Positions 7,769-16,087 of a DNA stretch of 64,000 nucleotides are shown piece by piece. How positions within the stretch are numbered: position 1 is the first letter of the stretch; every line of letters starts with the position of its first letter. The position numbers and the translations under genes are program-made. Below the pieces are notes generated by a model. The model saw only the letters and a list, made by a program, of their open reading frames with translations. It was not told the DNA's origin and searched no databases. Source of the DNA: 1-14-0-10-45-29 sp041650255 (lineage in GTDB: Archaea > Micrarchaeota > Micrarchaeia > Anstonellales > Anstonellaceae); the NCBI GenBank assembly GCA_041650255.1, contig JBAZLL010000005.1:3403-67402 (forward strand), in the 5' to 3' direction.

Positions 7769-9418
7769 CTACAGAAGCTCCCTCTTAAAGAGCAATACGC
7801 TGGCAACTAATGTCGCAAGCGCAAATACAATCAGAAACGTCATATCTGGCATAACCTGCCAAATAGAGAATCCCTTAATCATTATTCCTCGCAATGCGTC
7901 CGATGCGTAAGTAACCGGAATCGCATTTGAAATTCCCTGCAAAACCGGAGGCATTGTTTCAATCGGCAAAAACACTCCAGACAAAAACATCGTGGGCAGT
8001 GTCGCAAGCATCGCAATTGACATATATTGCTCCTGCGATTTTGCAATCACGGACATTATCATACCCAATCCGGTTGCTCCTGCCGCATATATCGCAATTA
8101 CTACAAATATCTCGGCAAGGCTTCCCTTTATTGTAACTCCGAAAAGAAGTATTGCAACAAACACAATAATGCTTGAGCGAATTGTCTCCAGCAAAATGTA
8201 ATACAGCAGCGTTCCGGAAATTATCGTAACATTTGAAGTCGGGGTGAGAAACACTCTTGTCATAGAGCCATCTTTTCTTTCCCCGGCAACTGCGCGCCCA
8301 AGCCCCATCACTGCCCCCTGGAAAATAATAAGTGCAAGGATACTCGGAATCAAAAAGTCCAATCCGGGCCTTCCGCTTCCATAAGGCTCAATTTCAGTAA
8401 GCGCAATCGGCGGATTGTCCGCATTTATTTTTGCAATGGAACTTATTTCATTCATTTGCTGCTTGGCAGAATTTACCATTTCATAAGATGCGCTAATCGC
8501 CTCTTTTTCCGCAAGCGAAGTTGCATAATTTGCCTCGGATGCATAATATACTTTCGCCATGCTTGCCGCAGTTTTTGCATTCACCGCCTGCAACCCGCCA
8601 TAGGTGGAAATCTGCAATAATGTCGCCTGTTGCGTGTCTCCCGATGCAAGCGCCGCCAACGAGCCTGAAAAGCCCGGTCCGGGGGAATATGCAGATGCAA
8701 TCTCGTTCTGGTCTATCAAATAACCGAGCGAATTCTTGAGACCTTCAATCGTGTCCCCAAGTGTGCTTGCAGTTTTTGCCGAGAGTTGTTTTGAGCTTCT
8801 ATATTCATTTTTAATCAGGTTCATTCTTTGCTCATTATTATCCTGTGCCGCAACTTCAATTGTTTTTTGTGCCATGCTTGCATACTGCTCTCCCACTGCC
8901 GCTTTGGCAGCCACCGCTTTCATTCTCTGCGCATAAAGTTGGGACGAGAGGCTTTGTACAAACAGCCGCGTGGATGCCTTGTTAATTTGCGCAATTGTAG
9001 GGTCGGCTTCATCCACAATTACCAGCATGGACGCGGTTTTTCCATCCTTAATATCCTTTTCAAATCCTTTCGGTATGATAAATAATATTTTTACTTTCCC
9101 CTCTTCCACAAGCCTTTTTCCTTCATCCTGACTTGATACCTGCCGTTTTATTGAAAATATTTCGGACGTGTACAGGTTTGATTGCACCATCTGCGAAAAA
9201 TTTGAGTTGTCATAATCAACTATCGCCGCAGACACATGCTTTGGAACCTCTCCAGCAGTAAAGCCGTATATGAGTATCATCACAAGCGGGAACAACAAAA
9301 GGAAAAACAGGCGAACCTTATCCTTTTTCATTACCATCCAGTTCTTTTTTACAATAGCCGATACCTTTTTGCCGTCAAGCAATTTTTCGCTAGAGCCGTT
9401 TGTGTGCGTGCCTGCCAT
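7769..9418 (-). CDS. ABC-2 type exporter permease
   Basis: A 549-residue permease. An N-terminal membrane helix (about residues 35-53) is followed by a large extracytoplasmic region (about 55-350) with helical, Gln/Ala-rich stretches, then about five C-terminal helices. The block SILALIIFQGAVMGLGRAVAGERKDGSMTR and the FLSGVFLPIETMP motif are typical of the ABC-2 (YhhJ/DrrB-like) family. It is encoded one base downstream of the ATPase gene, so the two make one transporter. Substrate may be a drug, lipid or peptide. The PadR-type gene diverging from the cluster suggests inducible efflux. Confidence 0.87.
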   Translation of the reverse strand: MAGTHTNGSSEKLLDGKKVSAIVKKNWMVMKKDKVRLFFLLLFPLVMILIYGFTAGEVPKHVSAAIVDYDNSNFSQMVQSNLYTSEIFSIKRQVSSQDEGKRLVEEGKVKILFIIPKGFEKDIKDGKTASMLVIVDEADPTIAQINKASTRLFVQSLSSQLYAQRMKAVAAKAAVGEQYASMAQKTIEVAAQDNNEQRMNLIKNEYRSSKQLSAKTASTLGDTIEGLKNSLGYLIDQNEIASAYSPGPGFSGSLAALASGDTQQATLLQISTYGGLQAVNAKTAASMAKVYYASEANYATSLAEKEAISASYEMVNSAKQQMNEISSIAKINADNPPIALTEIEPYGSGRPGLDFLIPSILALIIFQGAVMGLGRAVAGERKDGSMTRVFLTPTSNVTIISGTLLYYILLETIRSSIIVFVAILLFGVTIKGSLAEIFVVIAIYAAGATGLGMIMSVIAKSQEQYMSIAMLATLPTMFLSGVFLPIETMPPVLQGISNAIPVTYASDALRGIMIKGFSIWQVMPDMTFLIVFALATLVASVLLFKRELL

Positions 9419-9419
9419 C

Positions 9420-10370
9420 CTAGTCCCTCACGTCCTTTTTTGTAAGATTGATAAAAACATCTTCAAGAGAAGGTTCGGCCGTTCGCAGTTCTTTCACTTT
9501 CACATGCTTTTTTGCAAGATAATTGGAAAGTGTGAGTAGTGCCGCCTTTTCCATATTTTTCATGCTTATTTCAATTTTGTTTCCTTTCACAGTTATCGTA
9601 TCTATCTTTAGAAACTCCTTTATCTCTTCAGCCAATTTGTGTGCAGGTTCATCAGTTTCAATTTCTATCCTATGATTTCCGCCGTGTTTGCGCTTTAGCT
9701 CCTGCGGCGTTCCTTCCGCAATGATATGCCCTTTATCCATAATTGCGATGCGCTGGCAAAGCTTGTCCGCTTCTTCCATATCGTGTGTGGTGTAAACAAT
9801 CGTCATTCCGGAATCGTTTAGTCTTTTTGTAAGCTCACGCAAGGCAATTCTGCTTTGTGGATCAAGCCCAGTTGTGGGCTCATCCATAAATAGTATTTGC
9901 GGCTTGTGCAAAAGCCCTGCCGCAACGGACAGTCTTTGTTTCATTCCGCCTGAAAATCCCTCGGAATAAATATCCTTTTTCTCGTACAATCCGACGGTTT
10001 TTAGCAGTTCTTCGCTTCTTTTTATGATTTCTGATTTGTTCATTCCAAAGAGTTCTCCGATATACCAAAGATTCTCCATCGGGGTAAGCTCTCCAAAGAG
10101 TGCAAATTCCTGCGGAACAACGCCTATTTTGCTTCTTACAATTGCCGCGTCCCTGACAAGGTCGTATCCGGCAATTTTTGCTTTCCCTCCATTTGGTGCA
10201 AGAAGAGTCGTGAGCATCTTAATCGTAGTAGTTTTTCCGGCGCCGTTTGGACCCAAAAAACCGAAGAGTTCTCCCTTTTTTATCTTAAGCTCAAGTGAGT
10301 TGACCGCTGTAAAACTGCCAAATTTCTTTGTAAGTCCCGCGCATTCAACGTCAAGTTCTTCGTTCGTCAT
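9420..10370 (-). CDS. ABC transporter ATPase, drug/antibiotic exporter type
   Basis: A 316-residue nucleotide-binding subunit. It has Walker A GPNGAGKTT, a Q-loop near VPQEFALF, the ABC signature FSGGMKQR, Walker B ILFMDEPTTGLD and the H-loop TTHDMEEAD, followed by a C-terminal domain typical of the CcmA/DrrA branch. It powers the permease encoded next to it. ATG 10370 is chosen because AGAGGA sits just upstream; ATG 10388 would add six residues and lies close to the expected transcript start. The ATPase-permease-surface protein cluster reads away from the PadR gene. Confidence 0.92.
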   Translation of the reverse strand: MTNEELDVECAGLTKKFGSFTAVNSLELKIKKGELFGFLGPNGAGKTTTIKMLTTLLAPNGGKAKIAGYDLVRDAAIVRSKIGVVPQEFALFGELTPMENLWYIGELFGMNKSEIIKRSEELLKTVGLYEKKDIYSEGFSGGMKQRLSVAAGLLHKPQILFMDEPTTGLDPQSRIALRELTKRLNDSGMTIVYTTHDMEEADKLCQRIAIMDKGHIIAEGTPQELKRKHGGNHRIEIETDEPAHKLAEEIKEFLKIDTITVKGNKIEISMKNMEKAALLTLSNYLAKKHVKVKELRTAEPSLEDVFINLTKKDVRD

Positions 10371-10404
10371 GGCAATTCCTCTAGGCATATTCCATTTTTA
10401 GTAA

Positions 10405-10434
10405 TATTCTATTTATTGGAATAGTTTTATAATA
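10405..10434. promoter_or_regulatory. divergent promoter with a dyad between ABC exporter and PadR genes
   Basis: TATTC (10405-10409) and GAATA (10419-10423) form a dyad in the 92-bp divergent spacer. TTTTATAATA at 10425-10434 is a good TATA box for the PadR gene (ATG 10463), implying a leaderless or nearly leaderless transcript. The dyad is a candidate autoregulatory operator. It does not match the usual bacterial PadR ATGT-N8-ACAT pattern. Confidence 0.45.
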
Positions 10435-10462
10435 CTTCTCCGCGCAGATTAAACCGGTAATA

Positions 10463-10849
10463 ATGTTTAGCAACAAAAAAATTTCCAATGTACAAAGAGT
10501 TTGCAGCAAAAACGATCTTCCTGGTCCGGTGACCTTTCTTGGTCTTTATTTCATTTGGCGCCTCTCAAAGAGCCCCGCGCACGGCTATTCTCTTGTTGAG
10601 GAGGTGCGCACGAACACCCCGTTCAAGCACATAAAAATGTCCACCGTTTATCTTGTGCTATCAAAGCTTGAAACATCCGGGCTGGTAAAAAGCGCAAGAA
10701 AGGCCGTTGGTATGCGCGTGCGCAAAATCTATACCACTACAAAAAAAGGCAGAGAGCTGTTTGAGAGCAAACGGGGAAAACATATGCACGGTCCCATTCG
10801 CGAATTCATGGCGGAATTGCTCGGATTAAAATTAGAGACAAAAGGCTGA
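10463..10849 (+). CDS. PadR-family transcriptional regulator
   Basis: A 128-residue winged-helix protein. The core SPAHGYSLVEEVRTNT...STVYLVLSKLETSGLVKS...RKIYTTTKKGRELF (about residues 35-100) is the PadR signature: helix-turn-helix followed by a beta wing and the TxxGR stretch. It is divergent from the ABC exporter and very probably represses that operon and itself, as in LmrR-type systems. The C-terminal dimerisation helix is short (about 25 residues). The TATA box about 30 bases upstream supports a start at or near ATG 10463. Inducer unknown. Confidence 0.85.
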   Translation: MFSNKKISNVQRVCSKNDLPGPVTFLGLYFIWRLSKSPAHGYSLVEEVRTNTPFKHIKMSTVYLVLSKLETSGLVKSARKAVGMRVRKIYTTTKKGRELFESKRGKHMHGPIREFMAELLGLKLETKG

Positions 10850-10893
10850 AATTCTCCACTCTAAAGTAATATAAGATTTCAAATTCATCCTTT

Positions 10894-10975
10894 TCTTAGA
10901 TGATGATTCCAGTTTTACTGAGCACGGGCTTTTGCCCATGTGTTGATGAATACCTGGAGCACTGATATTCTAAGA
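10894..10975 (+). ncRNA. box C/D sRNA, predicted guide for C34 of tRNA-Trp
   Basis: Order of elements: box C ATGATGA (10900-10906), 11-nt guide, D' CTGA (10918-10921), a spacer containing hairpin GGGC-TTTT-GCCC, C' TTGATGA (10943-10949), 12-nt guide (10950-10961), box D CTGA (10962-10965). Flanks TCTTAG and CTAAGA close a terminal stem. An AT-rich TATA-like stretch lies at about 10866-10874. The second guide contains ACCTGGAGC (10952-10960), the perfect complement of 5335-5343 in pre-tRNA-Trp. The fifth nucleotide before box D (G10957) pairs with 5338, the wobble C34. Guide 1 has no target I can name. The D'-C' spacer is longer than usual. Confidence 0.82.
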
Positions 10976-11014
10976 TACATCAAACTCTTAGAATTTTTTT
11001 ACAATGCGCCCGAT

Positions 11015-11860
11015 TCAGGCTTCGGGAACAATAGTATACGCGCAAATCTTTGTGCCTTCATTAACAAGTGTGATATTTGTTGCATTAGATTTTATTGATG
11101 CTGTTGAAGCGTTTATGCTGTACACTCGATGCGATTCATAATACTCTTTGACAATTTCTTTCATTTCCCGTTTTGTCGGAGATACATAATATTCTCCTAC
11201 TTCGAATTTTTTACACATCGCTTCAATTTTCTCCAACGCACTCTCAACTTTGTCCTGTTGTCTGTTCAACCAAATGTGCGGGGCCAAATAAGAAAGCCCT
11301 CCAATCATCGCACCCACTACTCCTCCAATTGCCGCACCCATATGGTTTTTTTTGAGCAAATACTCGCATGTCGCGCAGATGGAAACAATCCCCAAAGCCG
11401 CCTTCAATCCAATTTTATCCCATCTTATGTGTGCATTTTCAAAATATGCCTTGGTGTCGTGTGCCAGCGCATGATGGCAATTTTCGCTATTGTTGGTAAT
11501 AATTCCGTCTGCATATCTTATCTTGAATCCGAGTGCTTTTTTGTGCAGTTTGCGCACTTTTTTATGTAATATTTTTTCTTGCGAGGATTCCAACTCTTGG
11601 TGCTCTATCAATCCCAATTTTTCACAAAACTCGTTTATTTTTCTAAATACAGGCGTGGCCAAAATTTTTTGTTTTGGCTCTTTTGTATTTTGTGCCTCTA
11701 TTTTTTTATTGAGCGTTTTTACTTTTTTATCAAATGCAATCAGTTCATTGACAACTTTTTTCAGGCTCTTATCTTTTTCAAGTAGCAAATCTTCTCTATT
11801 TCCAAATTTCGTTTGTATTTTTTGCACTACCAAATTTTTTAGTATCTGCATAAACACCAC
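11015..11860 (-). CDS. hypothetical coiled-coil membrane protein
   Basis: A 281-residue protein I do not recognise. Residues about 10-110 are charged and heptad-like (coiled coil). Residues about 150-195 hold two hydrophobic segments, the second with a glycine-zipper pattern (GAAIGGVVGAMIGG), followed by a charged helical region. The C-terminal stretch is Ser/Thr/Asn-rich. It could insert in or remodel the membrane, but no family is evident. A second methionine three codons in is an alternative start. It stands alone between the C/D sRNA gene and a divergent membrane-protein gene. Confidence 0.6.
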   Translation of the reverse strand: MVFMQILKNLVVQKIQTKFGNREDLLLEKDKSLKKVVNELIAFDKKVKTLNKKIEAQNTKEPKQKILATPVFRKINEFCEKLGLIEHQELESSQEKILHKKVRKLHKKALGFKIRYADGIITNNSENCHHALAHDTKAYFENAHIRWDKIGLKAALGIVSICATCEYLLKKNHMGAAIGGVVGAMIGGLSYLAPHIWLNRQQDKVESALEKIEAMCKKFEVGEYYVSPTKREMKEIVKEYYESHRVYSINASTASIKSNATNITLVNEGTKICAYTIVPEA

Positions 11861-12004
11861 TAAGCCTTTGTTGATACATTTGTTTATGTTACAATATTTA
11901 TATCATTATGCACTCTGTTTCGGGATAAACTTGTTTTTGCAAACAAAAAATTCACCCCTAAACCGATTGGTAATTATTTTTAACTCTCCCTCCCATTTTT
12001 TGCT

Positions 12005-12766
12005 GTGTCTAAAAGAAAACGGGCAAAAAGCAAGCAAGCATCAGCTCATGCAGGGAAAAAAACCCTCATTGTGAAATTCTCCAAAAAATCAAGGGCAAAA
12101 TATGCAAAACGCCCCAGTGCAAAATCAATGCACAACCAAATTTCGTCCAAAGAAAAAACAAAAAAAGACACAAAAAAGTTTGACGACCCGCTTGCAGTGC
12201 CTATGCCGAAAAGTTGGATGGACTCAAAATCATGCGCGCAAATAATCCAATATCGCAAAACGCAATATCGCTTATGGAGCTGGGCGGTTGCCCTCTCAAT
12301 TTTATTGCTTTTTAGCGTAGCAGGAATAGAAATTCTTTCCGATATGAACATTCTTGCAAGTCCAAGTGAAAATCATGCTTTGATTCTGCAAGGTGCCGAC
12401 ATTCTCGCAATATTTGTAATCGGGCTTGAGCTTGTATCCAGTTTTTCGCATTCCAAAAACAAGGCGCTTTTTGTAGCAGAAAACTGGCTGGCAATACTGG
12501 CTATTTTACCTATTGGTCTTTTCGCCCGCGCATTAAAGGCATTTGAAGTGTTTGCATTAATGGAGGAAATATCCATTTTGCGCGGCTTTCAAATGGCGGG
12601 AAAATTCGGTGAGATTTCAAACATTGTGCCTTCTCTTGAAATTCCGTTTGAGATAAAATTAAGCGAACTATTCTCCGGTATTTTTGTTTCGGTGCGCCAA
12701 GTTTTTGCCTCTCTTAATCCCATTTTTCTGATTCTCAAAAGCGCGATATTGCGCATTTTAAGATAA
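12005..12766 (+). CDS. membrane protein with basic N-terminal tail, weakly voltage-sensor-like
   Basis: A 253-residue protein starting at GTG. The first 60 residues are very rich in Lys, Arg and Ser. Four hydrophobic segments follow (about 95-115, 125-145, 155-175, 225-245). The stretch GADILAIFVIGLELV...NWLAILAILPIGLFARALKAF resembles helices S2-S4 of voltage-sensing domains, where ENW-AILAILP is common, but a clear run of spaced arginines is lacking and no pore domain follows. I class it as an uncertain distant VSD-like protein; the alternative is an unrelated four-helix membrane protein. A terminator-like hairpin follows directly. Confidence 0.5.
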   Translation: MSKRKRAKSKQASAHAGKKTLIVKFSKKSRAKYAKRPSAKSMHNQISSKEKTKKDTKKFDDPLAVPMPKSWMDSKSCAQIIQYRKTQYRLWSWAVALSILLLFSVAGIEILSDMNILASPSENHALILQGADILAIFVIGLELVSSFSHSKNKALFVAENWLAILAILPIGLFARALKAFEVFALMEEISILRGFQMAGKFGEISNIVPSLEIPFEIKLSELFSGIFVSVRQVFASLNPIFLILKSAILRILR

Positions 12767-12773
12767 ACCATGT

Positions 12774-12796
12774 GTGCAAATGTCGCACTTTTTTTT
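12774..12796 (+). terminator. hairpin plus T8 after the basic membrane protein gene
   Basis: GTGC (12774-12777) and GCAC (12785-12788) form a short stem followed immediately by eight T residues. It begins eight bases after the stop codon and reads like an intrinsic terminator. Confidence 0.5.
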
Positions 12797-12844
12797 CGCG
12801 TCTTGGCGGCAAATGCTTTTAAGCCTCAATTTTGAGCACTTCTT

Positions 12845-13894
12845 ATGGAATGCAAAAACCTCTTGCCTTTGATGGCAATATTGCTTATTTTGCCGGCACT
12901 ACTGATTGCCGGGTGTCTCGGCTCTGGGAAAACACAAGCGGAGCCTACTTATACTCCTCCGGCTTTAGAAGAAAAACTTTATCCTGTTGTGGTGCAGGAA
13001 GAGCCGGCCGCTCCGAATGTAACTAAATTGGTCCCGTTTGAGCTCACATTCATCAATGTCGGATACGGCGACGCATCCCTTATACAGTCCGAGGGGAAAA
13101 ACATTCTAATTGACACCGGACCGGATGCAGATGCCTCAAAAATAAAATCGGTTCTTGCATCAAAAGGGGTAAAAAAAATAGACCTGCTCGTGCTCTCCGA
13201 AGATGATATACTTTTTGTGAACGGCGCCGCAGACATCTTGCGCTCATATCCCGTGGATGAAGTTTGGGTATCTGGCGGCAGACCAAAGGCAGGATTTATG
13301 CCAGTCATTCTTCCGCTCGCAAAAAACTCAATTGTAAAAACCGTGCTTTACGGGGACAATTATACACTTGGGAACCTAAGCCTCACGGTTCTTAATCCGT
13401 TCCCCGGCGAAAACAACACAAGTCCGGACCTTGACTCAATCGTTCTGAAAGCAAAATACGCAGATTTTTGCTCGCTTATTTTCAGCAACTCGGAAGCATC
13501 CGGTGCAACCGGCTCTGATGGCGGAACAGTATTTGGCGGTGTTGACAGCCGCATAATTTCAGGTCCGATTTCAATTCAAAACTGCAAAGTGCTAAAGGTA
13601 TCCCACCACGGTTCCGGAAATTCCGCATCATTTCAGCTTCTAAATGAAGTGAATCCGGACGTCGGTGTAATCAGCGCGGGGCTCAATTTGCCGGAAAACA
13701 AATATCCCGAGCCAACTGCGATTCGCAGATTGCTTTTGCGCAACATGTCTGTTTATGTGACGGACAAGCTCGGCTCAATAACCGTGCTCTCTGATGGAAA
13801 CGAATACAAGATGGAAACCGAATATCCACGCGATGAAAAATATGCGATTTTCATAAACGATGTAGGGCAGGGCGGGCTTTTGTACTGGAGATAA
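12845..13894 (+). CDS. lipoprotein with ComEC-like metallo-beta-lactamase fold, metal motif lost
   Basis: A 349-residue secreted lipoprotein: signal helix, then a lipobox LIAG-C24. The body (about 65-340) follows ComEC C-terminal hydrolases: TFINVGYGDASLI, NILIDTG, KVSHHGSG (251-258), VISAG. Where an active enzyme has HxHxDH, this one has SEDDILF (118-124), so the first metal ligands (three His and one Asp) are missing, although the HHGS motif remains. It may be a catalytically dead binding protein, or may bind metal differently. The final VGQG motif recurs near the C-terminus. Outward-facing, membrane-attached localisation is inferred from the lipobox. Confidence 0.8.
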   Translation: MECKNLLPLMAILLILPALLIAGCLGSGKTQAEPTYTPPALEEKLYPVVVQEEPAAPNVTKLVPFELTFINVGYGDASLIQSEGKNILIDTGPDADASKIKSVLASKGVKKIDLLVLSEDDILFVNGAADILRSYPVDEVWVSGGRPKAGFMPVILPLAKNSIVKTVLYGDNYTLGNLSLTVLNPFPGENNTSPDLDSIVLKAKYADFCSLIFSNSEASGATGSDGGTVFGGVDSRIISGPISIQNCKVLKVSHHGSGNSASFQLLNEVNPDVGVISAGLNLPENKYPEPTAIRRLLLRNMSVYVTDKLGSITVLSDGNEYKMETEYPRDEKYAIFINDVGQGGLLYWR

Positions 13895-13981
13895 AAAATT
13901 AGTTTGCAATTTTTTCTTTTGTATTTTTTATTTCTAATTTTTATTTGTTTTTTATCCGGATTTTTTTAAGCAGAATTTTTT

Positions 13982-14398
13982 TTATAGCGGCGGCGCATCC
14001 TGTTTTTTTAAAATACTCTCAAGGCTCTGGCTGTATTTTTTCGCATTTTCAAATGAGATGGAAAATGATTTCGGGTTTTCCTTCAAATAGTCCGTGCGCA
14101 CAAAAAGCCATTCCCCCCCTCTTATTCTCCATGCGATATAAGTCGTGATATTCGTGTTTGCCTGCCAGATTTTGAGCTCATTCACCTGCTCTTTTCTCAA
14201 TTGCAAATTTGGCGAATCTATAGCCTTGCACTCAAATCCGTATTGGTCAACATTTCTAAATGCCAAAATGTCTGGGCACGGACTTGCACCGCCTCCGGAG
14301 CCTGCCGCGCGAATTGCGGAAAAACCGACTTCAATCAGTTTTTTTATGAGCTCGTTTTCAGCCCTGCTTCCTTTTTTATACGAGCCAAATGCCGCCAT
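13982..14398 (-). CDS. hjc: archaeal Holliday junction resolvase
   Basis: A 138-residue protein with the Hjc nuclease fold. KKGSRAENEL (Glu14), PCPDILAF (Asp43) and the E-x-K motif FECK (Glu56, Lys58) form the PD-(D/E)XK active site, preceded by the Ser/Gly-rich loop AAGSGGG. The enzyme cuts four-way DNA junctions at the end of homologous recombination. The frame stays open upstream for 76 more codons, but that part overlaps the divergent CBS gene and looks non-coding, so ATG 14398 before AAFGSYKKGSRAE is taken. Length agrees with known Hjc proteins. Confidence 0.9.
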   Translation of the reverse strand: MAAFGSYKKGSRAENELIKKLIEVGFSAIRAAGSGGGASPCPDILAFRNVDQYGFECKAIDSPNLQLRKEQVNELKIWQANTNITTYIAWRIRGGEWLFVRTDYLKENPKSFSISFENAKKYSQSLESILKKQDAPPL

Positions 14399-14459
14399 GA
14401 AACTGTTTGAAAGGTTGAGGTTAAAAGCTTTGGGAAGGTTAGCTTTGCGGGGGGATTTT

Positions 14460-14882
14460 ATGAGTTTTGACATGCGAATCGGAGACTGCATGACTCGGGG
14501 TGTTGAGGTTCTTGACTCCTCAAAATCTGCATTTGATGCGGCTAAACTGCTTGCAAAAAAGAAAATCGGCTCTGTCATCATAACACAAAAAGGGGATGCG
14601 GTCGGAATAATCACCGAGCGGGACATTGTCTACAAAGTTGTTTTGAAAGAAAAAAATGCAAAAAAGGAAAAGCTTGCATCCATAATGTCAAAACCGCTCA
14701 AGGCAATTTGTGCCGAGCAGACTATACAGGATGCCGCGCTTGCAATGCGCGAAAATAACATAAAACGGCTTCCGGTGCTTGACAAAAAAGGAAAACTTGT
14801 GGGCATTATAACTGAAGGGGACCTAATTACTGTTTATCCGGGAATAGTGGACATTATCAGCGAGACGCCAAAAATGAAATAA
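14460..14882 (+). CDS. tandem CBS-domain protein
   Basis: A 140-residue protein made of two CBS motifs: residues about 8-65 (IGDCMTRGVEVLDSS...GIITERDIVYKVV) and about 75-130 (ASIMSKPLKAICAEQTI...RLPVLDKKGKLVGIITEGDL). CBS pairs bind adenosine nucleotides and act as energy or ligand sensors, usually on partner proteins. The frame extends upstream to 14145, but that part is antisense to hjc and lacks family similarity; ATG 14460 starts right at the first CBS unit. It diverges from hjc with a 61-bp spacer. Partner unknown. Confidence 0.88.
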   Translation: MSFDMRIGDCMTRGVEVLDSSKSAFDAAKLLAKKKIGSVIITQKGDAVGIITERDIVYKVVLKEKNAKKEKLASIMSKPLKAICAEQTIQDAALAMRENNIKRLPVLDKKGKLVGIITEGDLITVYPGIVDIISETPKMK

Positions 14883-14953
14883 TCCTTTTTTTACAATAAA
14901 TTTTTTTCAATATTTATTTTTTTGAAAATACAACTCAAAATAAGACAACTTTT

Positions 14954-16012
14954 TTATCTTCTTTCCGCCTGCATTTGCAACATCAGCGCCCTTGCTCTTG
15001 CATTGCGCCCAAGATTAGAATCCGCCTTTTGCATTGTCTGCAAAAACCATCCCACCAATTTTTCATTGGATGCGCCCCATAGCGCGCATTTTGCGACTAT
15101 CTCATGCACTTGCATTCTGTTAATTTTCACTTTCTTTCCCATGTCAAATACGTCTTTATTGTCAATGCATTTTACGTAAGATTCAATCGCCATGAAAAGC
15201 GGAATAAGGCAGAACATTCGCACCTTAATCGCATTTGTGGGAAGCGAAATTATGTAATGCATTCCAGAATACAAATATTCAAGCGCATTGTCAATTTCCT
15301 CGTTTAGCACGCTCATCGCCATCGCGCGGTTCTCCTCTTTTAGAAGCGTGTCATAATCCAGCCCATATCTTTGCATTATCTCGCGCGGCCAGTAATATCT
15401 TCTTGAAGGAATGTCCGAGGACACGTCCCGCAAAATATTCACTTTCTGCAATGCGAGCCCGAACTTTTTGGCGTATGTGTGCAGTTTTCGTCTTGTTCTA
15501 GGAGTTATGATGTTATTGTAATAAAGCAAATCATTGAACAAATAGCCGACCACTCCGGCAACATAATAGCTGTATCTGTCCTGATCCTTGAAAGTGCGAA
15601 TTGATTTTGTCTGAAACTCGTACATCCCGCTTGCCATTACTCTTCCCCAGCGCAGAATGCTCTCGCGTACTTTTTTTGGTTCGCCATAATAGACTTTTGC
15701 AACTGCGGGCAAATTCTCAAGCAATTCTTTCTCGTAAGTATAATCAAGCAGTGCGAGCATTTCCGTTTTGCAGGAGCTGATTTTCTCCTCATCAAATTTT
15801 TTCATTTCAAGAGAATCAATAAACTGGTCAAAAAGCTGTTTTTTTATGCTCACCGGAGCGGACGAATCCTCTATCGTGTCAATAACCCTGTAAATAAGAT
15901 AGGAAACCATCATCTGTTGGGAAAGCGGATGCGGCAATACCTTTATCGCGAGCGCAAAACTTCTGGATACATTAGGCAAAATATTCCAAGATAAACTAAG
16001 CTCTTTGTTCAT
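14954..16012 (-). CDS. squalene/phytoene synthase family protein
   Basis: A 352-residue trans-isoprenyl diphosphate synthase of the head-to-head type. The N-terminal motif SRSFALAIKVLP, the first Asp-rich motif DTIED (45-49) and the second motif NILRDVSSD (Asn191, Asp195, Asp199), with ALQKVNILRD before it, are diagnostic. Such enzymes join two farnesyl or geranylgeranyl diphosphates to squalene or phytoene. DTIED and the overall length favour a squalene synthase-like enzyme, but product cannot be fixed. There is no carotenoid or sterol gene nearby. A spacer of 75 bases separates it from divergent pgi. Confidence 0.88.
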   Translation of the reverse strand: MNKELSLSWNILPNVSRSFALAIKVLPHPLSQQMMVSYLIYRVIDTIEDSSAPVSIKKQLFDQFIDSLEMKKFDEEKISSCKTEMLALLDYTYEKELLENLPAVAKVYYGEPKKVRESILRWGRVMASGMYEFQTKSIRTFKDQDRYSYYVAGVVGYLFNDLLYYNNIITPRTRRKLHTYAKKFGLALQKVNILRDVSSDIPSRRYYWPREIMQRYGLDYDTLLKEENRAMAMSVLNEEIDNALEYLYSGMHYIISLPTNAIKVRMFCLIPLFMAIESYVKCIDNKDVFDMGKKVKINRMQVHEIVAKCALWGASNEKLVGWFLQTMQKADSNLGRNARARALMLQMQAERR

Positions 16013-16087
16013 TTTTCGCCTGCACCCTTCATTATTGATTGCTTCTGTTTAGCGGGAGATATTTTAAAGTGTTTTGCTCAAGTCTTT

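Noticed and set aside
13988..13997. Possible RNA gene in the G/C-rich words after the MBL-like gene
   Set aside because: The bases belong to the end of hjc; no tRNA or C/D elements are present.
14145..14459. Upstream extension of the CBS-protein frame
   Set aside because: It is antisense to the well-supported hjc gene, shows no CBS similarity, and ATG 14460 sits right at the first CBS unit.
14399..14626. Upstream extension of the hjc frame
   Set aside because: It overlaps the divergent CBS gene, and the Hjc core starts at ATG 14398.
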